DNA of 64,000 nt, taken from contig JACPUR010000013.1 of the NCBI GenBank assembly GCA_016192135.1, positions 62,001 through 126,000 on the forward strand. The letters run 5' to 3'. The DNA is from Candidatus Tectomicrobia bacterium. GTDB lineage: Bacteria; UBA8248. The translations under genes were made by a program, and so were the position numbers. The notes under the pieces were generated by a model. It saw nothing but the letters and a program-made list of their open reading frames with translations, did not search any database and had not been told where the DNA came from. Shown one piece after another: positions 58,443 to 64,000 of this stretch (position 1 is its first letter; every line of letters begins with the position of its first letter).

Positions 58443-60386
58443 ATGCCGAAGCTCGACTACGAAGCGCTGGGATTCCGTTCGGGGCTGGAAGTCCATTACC
58501 AGCTCCTGACGGATCGGAAGCTCTTCTGCAGCTGCCCCGCCGGGCGGTACTCCACCCGCTTCGACGCCGAGATCCTCCGCCACATGCGGCCCACTCTCTC
58601 CGAGTTGGGCGAGTACGATGGCACCGCGCTGATGGAGTTCAAGACCCGCAAGGAGGTCGTCTACCAGATCCGCAACGACTCGGTCTGCACATACGAGATG
58701 GACGACACGCCCCCCTTCCCGCCGGATCCGCATGCGGTCGATACCGCCCTGGAGGTCGCCCTCCTGCTCGGCTGCAGCGTCGTGGGCGAGATCCACATCA
58801 CCCGGAAGCAATACCTGGACGGCAGCATCCCCACCGGCTTCCAGCGCACAGCCATCGTAGGGGTCGAGGGGAAGATTGTCCTTTTCTCCGGACAGGAGCT
58901 CCCGGTCGTCCAGGTCAGCTTCGAGGAGGATTCCTGCCGGGAGGTGAAGGACGAGGGGCACCGGATCGTCTTCCGGACCGACCGGCTGGGGATGCCCCTG
59001 GTGGAAGTGGTGACCTACCCGGAGATGCGGTCCCCCCGCGAGGTCGCCGAGGCGGGACGGCGGATCGGCCAGCTCCTGCGCTCCACGGGCAAGGTGAGGC
59101 GCGGGCTCGGCTCCGTGCGCCAGGACGTGAACGTGAGCATCGAGGGCGCCCCCCGTATCGAGATCAAGGGCGTCCCCCGCCTCCAGGCCTTCGAGCGCCT
59201 CACGCACAACGAGGCCCTGCGCCAGAAGGGCCTCCTCGAGATCCGGGAGCGGCTCCGGGGGCGCGGCCTGAGCGCCGATAAGCTGAACGTCACGTCCGTC
59301 CCCGCCCCGCCGGAATCGCTGGACCACCCCGTCCTCCAGAAGGCCCTCGGCCAGGGGAAAAAGGCGCGGGTAGTCCGCATCGCGGGCTTCGGGGACGTGA
59401 TGGCCTGGCCCCTCCAGGAGGATCCCCGCGGGGAGGAGGTCCCCTTCCTGCGGGAGCTGACGGGCCGCGTCCGGGTCATCGCTTGCTTGGACGCGCCGCC
59501 CATCCTTTTCTGCCGGGAGGCCCATGACCCCCGCCATCCGGAGCGGCTGGGCGGCCCCTGCTGGGAGGCGGCGGCCCGGGCGGCCGGCGCCGCGCCCGGC
59601 GACGCCCTGCTGATCGCCTGGGGAACGGACGGGGATCTCGACACCGCCGTCCAGGAGATCGCCATACGTTGCCGGGAGGCGGCCGAGGGCATCCCGCAGG
59701 AGACGCGCCAGGCGCTGAAGGACGGCACCACCGATTTCGAGCGCATCCTGCCCGGGCCCGACCGGATGTACCCGGACACGGACCTCCCCCTCATTCCGGT
59801 CGAAGAGGAGCGCCTGGCCCGCCTCGAGGCGGAACTGCCGGTCACGCCCTGGCGGTGGGAGGAGGATTTCCGCGCCTGGAAGATTCCCGAGGACGCCATC
59901 GAGGCCTTGGTCGATTCCCCCCGCGCCCATCTGCTGGACCGGATCGTCCGGGAGACGGGGGCGCCCCCCGTCCTCGCCGCCACCGCCCTCACCCGCGATG
60001 CCAAGGCGCTCGGCAGGCGGAAGATCGACCTCGGCCGCTTGGGAGAAGACCGGTGGGTGGACCTCTTCCGCTCGCTGCAGGCGGGAACCTTCGGCCGGGA
60101 GGCCATCCCCGTCCTGCTAGAGGCGCTGGCCGCCTCTCCTGGCCTGACGGCCGCTCAAGCCGCCGAACAAGCCGGGCTCCGCGTGCTGGCGGACAGCGAA
60201 CTGGGCGAGATTGTGGACGAGGCCATCGCCGCGCATGGGGAAGACCCCATGCACAACCCCGGCGAGGCTAACCGGCTCAGGTACTTGATGGGGCTTCTCA
60301 TGAAGCGGGTGAGAGGAAAGCGGGACGGGAATGAGATTCTCGCCCTTCTCCAGAAGAGGTGGAAGGCGAGCCGGCCCTCGGCCTAA
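58443..60386 (+). CDS. gatE: Archaeal-type Glu-tRNA(Gln) amidotransferase subunit E
   Basis: A 647-residue protein. It begins YEALGFRSGLEVHYQLLTDRKLFCSC, the GatB/GatE cradle start, with the GatE-type longer lead. An inserted GAD domain (about 290-400), absent from bacterial GatB, is present. The diagnostic archaeal GatE segment IPQETRQALKDGTTDFERIL with PGPDRMYPDTDLPLIPV follows at about 420-460. A C-terminal helical plus YqeY-like tail region completes it. With GatD it should amidate Glu-tRNA(Gln). Its stop is three bases from the stop of gatD on the other strand. A weak ribosome site precedes the ATG. Confidence 0.92.
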   Translation: MPKLDYEALGFRSGLEVHYQLLTDRKLFCSCPAGRYSTRFDAEILRHMRPTLSELGEYDGTALMEFKTRKEVVYQIRNDSVCTYEMDDTPPFPPDPHAVDTALEVALLLGCSVVGEIHITRKQYLDGSIPTGFQRTAIVGVEGKIVLFSGQELPVVQVSFEEDSCREVKDEGHRIVFRTDRLGMPLVEVVTYPEMRSPREVAEAGRRIGQLLRSTGKVRRGLGSVRQDVNVSIEGAPRIEIKGVPRLQAFERLTHNEALRQKGLLEIRERLRGRGLSADKLNVTSVPAPPESLDHPVLQKALGQGKKARVVRIAGFGDVMAWPLQEDPRGEEVPFLRELTGRVRVIACLDAPPILFCREAHDPRHPERLGGPCWEAAARAAGAAPGDALLIAWGTDGDLDTAVQEIAIRCREAAEGIPQETRQALKDGTTDFERILPGPDRMYPDTDLPLIPVEEERLARLEAELPVTPWRWEEDFRAWKIPEDAIEALVDSPRAHLLDRIVRETGAPPVLAATALTRDAKALGRRKIDLGRLGEDRWVDLFRSLQAGTFGREAIPVLLEALAASPGLTAAQAAEQAGLRVLADSELGEIVDEAIAAHGEDPMHNPGEANRLRYLMGLLMKRVRGKRDGNEILALLQKRWKASRPSA

Positions 60387-60389
60387 TGA

Positions 60390-61784
60390 TTACTTCAAGT
60401 ACCGCCCGAGGGCGCTGTCCACCTCGGGCAGCCCTCCCTGGAGCACCAGATATCCGTTGGGCGGCTCGCGGTCGGTCATGTCGTCCGAGATCCGCGTCAG
60501 CATGATCCGGTTTACTTCCTCGATGTCCTTCGTCTGCCCGAGCGCCCAGCCGAGCTTCACGTAGGCGACCTCCGGCAGCATGTTCGCGAGCGGGACGACG
60601 CCGCGCGCCATCATGTCGCGCCCCGTGTCGTATACGTACATCTGCGCGTATCCCCAGAGGGTCTGGACGGTCATGTACATGGGGACCCCGGCCTTCTGGG
60701 CCTTCTCCAGAGCCGGATAGAGCGGCTTGTTGACGTGGCCGAGCCCCGTGCCGGCGATGACGATGCCCTTGTAGCCGTTGTCGATGAGCGCCTCCAGGAC
60801 GTCGGGCTGCATGTTCGGGTAGTAGTAGAGAATCGCGACTTTCTCCTCGAATCGCGTCTCGAGCTTCACGCTCCGGTCCCGCCGCCTCGGTTTCCAGTCC
60901 GGCTTGATGGGGGTGACGGTATCGCCCTGCACCCGGGCCAGCGGAACGTCGCTCAGCGTCCGGAAAGTGGAGCGGTAGCTGCTGTGCATCTTCCGCACCC
61001 GGACGCCCCGGTGCAGGAGGCCGTACAGGTCGCTCGTGGGACCGAACATGCAGACCATCACTTCGGCGATGGGGCCCCTCGCCGCCGCGTTCGTCGCATG
61101 GATGAGATTGAGGGCGGCGTCGGAGCTGGGCCTGTCGCTGGACCGCTGCGAGCCCACCATCACGATCGGCACGGGCGGGTCCTGCACCATAAAAGTGAGG
61201 GCCGCGGCGGTGTAGTGCATGGTGTCGGTGCCGTGACCCACGACGATGCCGTCCACGCCGCTCTCGATCTCGCGCGCGATGGCCCGGGCCGTCCCGACCC
61301 AATGCTCGGGGCCGATGTTCTCGCTGAACACGCCGTACAGCTTGATGGTCTTGAGGTTGCAGATGTCGGCGAGCTCAGGCACGGCGCCGTACAATTCCCC
61401 CGGGGAGAAGGCGGGGATGACGGCGCCCGTCCGGTAGTCCAGCCGGCTGGCGATGGTTCCCCCGGTGCCGAGGAGGGTCACGTTCGGCTTCGCCGAATCG
61501 AAGGGGAACTCCTTCTCGGGAATCTGGTAATGGGCCTCCCGCCGCCCGATCTCCCGGATGGCCAGGACGTTGTCCGCCTTGATACCGACGTTGTAGCCGG
61601 TCACGAGCTTCAGGACGATGTGCTTATCATCCGCCGTCTCGGAGCGCGGAAGAACGATTCCACGGAACTTGCCGCGCGTCGTCTCGGCCTCGACCTCGCT
61701 CCAGACGCTGGCCTGGAACGACTTGAGCACCTCCCGGGCGCGGCCGCGGTAGCCCTTCAGGGAATCCGGCGGGGTCGCATTCAT
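60390..61784 (-). CDS. gatD: Archaeal-type Glu-tRNA(Gln) amidotransferase subunit D (asparaginase-fold)
   Basis: A 464-residue protein. The N-terminal domain (about 10-80; RGIVLPRSE and LKLVTGYNVGI) is the small beta domain unique to GatD and absent from free asparaginases. The asparaginase domain has all four catalytic residues at family spacing: Thr110 (TGGTIAS), Thr186 and Asp187 (HGTDTMHYT) and Lys265 (VRVRKMHSS). GSQRSSDRPSSDA is another GatD signature. It hydrolyses glutamine to supply ammonia to GatE. The ATG at 61784 has GGAGG upstream. It is convergent with gatE. Confidence 0.93.
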   Translation of the reverse strand: MNATPPDSLKGYRGRAREVLKSFQASVWSEVEAETTRGKFRGIVLPRSETADDKHIVLKLVTGYNVGIKADNVLAIREIGRREAHYQIPEKEFPFDSAKPNVTLLGTGGTIASRLDYRTGAVIPAFSPGELYGAVPELADICNLKTIKLYGVFSENIGPEHWVGTARAIAREIESGVDGIVVGHGTDTMHYTAAALTFMVQDPPVPIVMVGSQRSSDRPSSDAALNLIHATNAAARGPIAEVMVCMFGPTSDLYGLLHRGVRVRKMHSSYRSTFRTLSDVPLARVQGDTVTPIKPDWKPRRRDRSVKLETRFEEKVAILYYYPNMQPDVLEALIDNGYKGIVIAGTGLGHVNKPLYPALEKAQKAGVPMYMTVQTLWGYAQMYVYDTGRDMMARGVVPLANMLPEVAYVKLGWALGQTKDIEEVNRIMLTRISDDMTDREPPNGYLVLQGGLPEVDSALGRYLK

Positions 61785-61984
61785 CGTCGCCTCCGCGGGG
61801 CCAGAGGAACGGTCGCAGGCCCTGCCATATCCGAAATCGCATGACACACCGCCGAACATACGTCATGCCGGCAAGGGAAGGCAATTCAAGGAGGAACCGA
61901 TTTTCGCCACGAGGCCGGGGATTCGATGAAAAATGTGGAGGTTGGTCAGGCGGTAGATCGTCCTAATTCTCGCTTCAGGTGCGC

Positions 61985-62206
61985 TCAGCGGGCGCCGGTC
62001 AGCTCGCGTTCCGCCTTCGGGTAGGGGCAATGGCGGCATGCGCAATCGCAGCAGTACCCGCGTTCGATATGATGGGCCGCGGTGAAAACAGATTCGCCCG
62101 TGACCGGATCCGTGTATGCCGCGGCGCCTTGGCTCATGGCCTCCTGATGCGCCCTCCGGATGAGCTCTCTCTGCTCCGGAGACAGCAGCCTCCGCCGCCC
62201 GCGCAT
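61985..62206 (-). CDS. Small cysteine-rich protein, DUF5522-like
   Basis: A 73-residue protein. Its C-terminal half carries the cluster ERGYCCDCACRHCPYP, with five cysteines in a CCxCxCxxC arrangement characteristic of small DUF5522-type proteins that follow a YTDP..G..VFTAA motif. It may bind a metal. GGGAGG precedes the ATG at 62206. It lies 200 bases upstream of gatD on the same strand. Function unknown. Confidence 0.75.
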   Translation of the reverse strand: MRGRRRLLSPEQRELIRRAHQEAMSQGAAAYTDPVTGESVFTAAHHIERGYCCDCACRHCPYPKAERELTGAR

Positions 62207-62612
62207 GCCTGTTCCTCCCGAATCGATCCTCGTCTCAACCGCCCCTGGCGCTTTGCCAGATGGGGCAAATGCAGCGTCGAGGTGCAACCCGGATGCCGGA
62301 GAAGAGCAGAGCGTGAGAAATAGGGGTAAACGGCTCTGAAATGACCGAATTTGTCATTCTTTTTGTAAATTGCCCAGCCGCAGGATGCCTTTTCCGATAA
62401 CCGGCCACCAATTTGCGGCAGGGAAAACTGACTCAGTGTCTCCCGCCAGATTCGCATTTTTGTCACTATTTCAGATATGTCCATCCTTTGACTGATAATT
62501 TTCCTGCGGCCTTGTCCGCCTTTTTGGGATGGCCTTATTTTGTGGATTGGAGCACCATCGGGCGCCCTTGCCCGCTCGTTGCATCAGGTGGTCCCCGGCG
62601 GAGGAGATCGAG
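62207..62612. promoter_or_regulatory. Divergent intergenic region with lower GC
   Basis: About 400 bases between the divergent DUF5522-like and flavoprotein genes hold no recognisable gene. Positions 62330-62540 are rich in T and A and include several TTTGTCA-like words (62351-62356, 62459-62465), which may be promoter or operator sequences for either side. No confident boxes were assigned. Confidence 0.4.
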
Positions 62613-63872
62613 GTGCCAGGGCTTGATCATCAGCCATTCGATATCGCCATCGTGGGGGGCGGCCCGGCCGGGAGCGCCGCGGCGGCCGCACTGGCACGGC
62701 GAGGCTGGAACGTTCTCCTGCTGGAGAAATCTCCTGCTCCCGCGCCCAAGATTTGCGGCGAGTTCGTCTGCCCGCGGGCCCTGGAGATCATCGAGGAGAT
62801 TGGCGCCCTTTCCGAAATCGAGGCGGAACCCCACCGCCAAGTGGCCGGCATGCTCCTGTCCACGCCGAGAGGCCTTCACATCGAGACAAGCTTCCCCGCC
62901 TATGGGGGGGCCCTCTCCGTCCGGCGGCTTGGCTTGTCCATGCCCCGCAACCGCTTCGACGGAATCCTGCTGGAGAACGCGCGGCGCCAGGGCGCCGATA
63001 TCCGCCTCGGTACCCGGCTCTCTGGCATCCGCATGGAGCGCGGCGGAGCTGTGCTAACCCTCGCCGCAAGCCATGGAAGGACCGCCTTCCAGGCGCGGGC
63101 ACGGCTGGTCATCGGGGCGGACGGGCGCGCCTCCTCCGTTTCCCGGCTGATGGGGCTCTCTCTCCCCCCGCGCGGCCGGGTGCGCGCGGTGGCGCACACC
63201 TACTTCGAGGGAGTCCGGGGGATGGGGGAACGCGGAGAGATGCATATCCTTCCGGGCGGCGCCTATTGCGCTCTCGACCAAACCCCGGCGGGACTCTGCA
63301 ACGTCTCCTACGTGGACGATCTGGAAGCCCTTCGGCCGTGGCGGCGGGAGGAGGCGCTCCTGCGGGAGGCGTTCGGCCGGAATCCCCTCCTGCGAGAGAG
63401 ATTTTCGAGCGCGAAACGCGCACGGCCGATCCGCGTGCTGGCCCCGCTCCAGGTCAGGTCGAAGCGCCCCGTTGCGGACCGGGTGATGCTCGTCGGCGAT
63501 GCCGCCGGATTCTACGACCCCTTCACGGGGGAAGGCATCTATGCCGCCCTCCGGACGGCCATGATGGCAGCCGAAGTGGCGGACGAAGCCCTGGCCGGCG
63601 ACCGGCTCTCCGTCCGGACTTTGGCGCGGTACGAATCGATGCGGGCGAAATGGATGGGGCCCAAGCTGCTCGTCTGGCGGTTCTTCCAGTCTCTCATTCG
63701 GCGCGATCGGCTGGTCGAACGCTTCGGGCGGGAGTTGGCCCGCCACCCCGAAATCGGGGATCTCCTGGTGGGGCTGACGGGGAATTACGTGCCCCCGCGC
63801 GCCCTGCTCCAGCCTTCGGTGCTGGCCCGGCTCGTGGCCGGGCTGGTGCCGTTCGCTTCTTTTTTCCCGTAG
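62613..63872 (+). CDS. Geranylgeranyl-reductase-family FAD-dependent oxidoreductase
   Basis: A 419-residue flavoprotein. The FAD dinucleotide motif is IAIVGGGPAGSAAAAALARRG near 12-32, followed by CGEFVCPRAL and GADGRASSVSRLMG near 175. The late FAD contact GDAAGFYDPFTGEGIYAALR near 305 is also typical of geranylgeranyl-reductase-like and halogenase-like oxidoreductases. The start is GTG at 62613, with GGAGGAG six bases upstream; the upstream in-frame ATG lacks a ribosome site. Such enzymes reduce prenyl chains or accompany type III polyketide genes; neither partner is present before the window ends. Confidence 0.87.
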   Translation: MPGLDHQPFDIAIVGGGPAGSAAAAALARRGWNVLLLEKSPAPAPKICGEFVCPRALEIIEEIGALSEIEAEPHRQVAGMLLSTPRGLHIETSFPAYGGALSVRRLGLSMPRNRFDGILLENARRQGADIRLGTRLSGIRMERGGAVLTLAASHGRTAFQARARLVIGADGRASSVSRLMGLSLPPRGRVRAVAHTYFEGVRGMGERGEMHILPGGAYCALDQTPAGLCNVSYVDDLEALRPWRREEALLREAFGRNPLLRERFSSAKRARPIRVLAPLQVRSKRPVADRVMLVGDAAGFYDPFTGEGIYAALRTAMMAAEVADEALAGDRLSVRTLARYESMRAKWMGPKLLVWRFFQSLIRRDRLVERFGRELARHPEIGDLLVGLTGNYVPPRALLQPSVLARLVAGLVPFASFFP

Positions 63873-63915
63873 CGGCCCGGCATATCCCGCTGGGCGCTCG
63901 CCTGAAAGGAAAGCC

Positions 63916-64000
63916 ATGCAGACGATGCGGAAGCGGAGCGCGTGGCGGTGCGCCGTGTTTTTCGCTTTCGCCCTCCTCGCAGCCTCCTCCGCCTCGGCGG
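63916..64000 (+). CDS. Start of a secreted protein, cut by the window end
   Basis: The first 28 codons encode a classical signal peptide: a basic start (MQTMRKRSAWR), a hydrophobic core (AVFFAFALLA) and a likely cleavage site ASSASA. AAAGGAAA precedes the ATG at 63916. The rest lies beyond the window, so no function can be given. It is 43 bases after the flavoprotein stop and may be in the same operon. Confidence 0.65.
   Translation, partial: MQTMRKRSAWRCAVFFAFALLAASSASA

Noticed and set aside
58443-60386. Calling the gene bacterial gatB
   Set aside because: The GAD insertion, the longer length and the PGPDRMYPDTD region fit GatE; bacterial GatB is about 480 residues and lacks the insertion.
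60390-61784. Calling the gene an ordinary L-asparaginase
   Set aside because: The N-terminal GatD-type domain, GSQRSSDRPSSD and RVRKMH signatures and the neighbouring gatE argue for GatD.
1-64000. CRISPR array, insertion sequence, prophage, rRNA operon or replication origin
   Set aside because: No regularly spaced repeats, transposase or integrase, phage structural genes, rRNA sequence or DnaA-box cluster were seen on either strand.

Overview
The window looks like a high-GC (about two-thirds G+C by eye) bacterial chromosome segment. The bacterial markers are a small SRP RNA next to dnaX-ybaB-recR, a type II tRNA-Ser with an encoded CCA end, a bactofilin and an RlpA lipoprotein. Uptake systems are of TRAP-TAXI and tripartite-tricarboxylate type. 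There are many catabolic oxidoreductases: three luciferase-like monooxygenases, three UbiD-type decarboxylases and a xanthine-dehydrogenase-type molybdenum hydroxylase. This mix resembles uncultivated soil or marine lineages such as Tectomicrobia or Rokubacteria, but that placement is inference only. No insertion sequence, prophage, CRISPR array, rRNA or replication origin was found.

Layout. (1) 0.1-8.6 kb is housekeeping: tRNA-Ser, an M24 peptidase, a secreted cyclophilin, a receiver-only response regulator, a TPR protein, the recR / zinc-ribbon / ybaB / dnaX / SRP RNA block, and a secreted hydrolase. (2) 8.6-15.6 kb holds 2-oxo acid dehydrogenase E1 alpha and beta, a tandem carboxymuconolactone-decarboxylase-fold protein, a CocE-type hydrolase, and an envelope operon (bactofilin, methyltransferase, RlpA). 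(3) 15.8-29.1 kb is an osmoprotection island: a solute symporter, a glucosylglycerate set (two glycosyltransferases around a sugar-phosphoglycerate phosphatase), a phospholipase D-VTT fusion with an EEP-family hydrolase, and TreY-TreZ for trehalose. (4) 29.3-39.4 kb is a plus-strand catabolic and uptake cluster. (5) 39.4-49.5 kb is a tightly packed nine-gene minus-strand operon (CoA-transferase pair, M20 hydrolase, LLM enzyme, cysteine-synthase-like enzyme, three-subunit Mo hydroxylase, UbiD) with a divergent LysR regulator. (6) 50.6-52.2 kb has a DUF892 ferritin-like protein and a gene-poor kilobase with a broken sensor-kinase start. (7) 52.2-58.2 kb is a TctC / fused TctA-TctB / UbiD / ornithine-cyclodeaminase-like cluster. 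(8) 58.4-64 kb has GatE and GatD facing each other tail to tail, a small Cys-rich protein, a geranylgeranyl-reductase-like flavoprotein and the start of a secreted protein.

The most unusual content is the complete-looking archaeal-type tRNA-dependent amidotransferase GatDE in an otherwise bacterial context. The next is the nine-gene catabolic operon, whose enzyme combination matches no pathway I recognise. Starts were chosen from Shine-Dalgarno spacing, family-typical N-termini and stop/start overlaps. Several genes begin with GTG or TTG.
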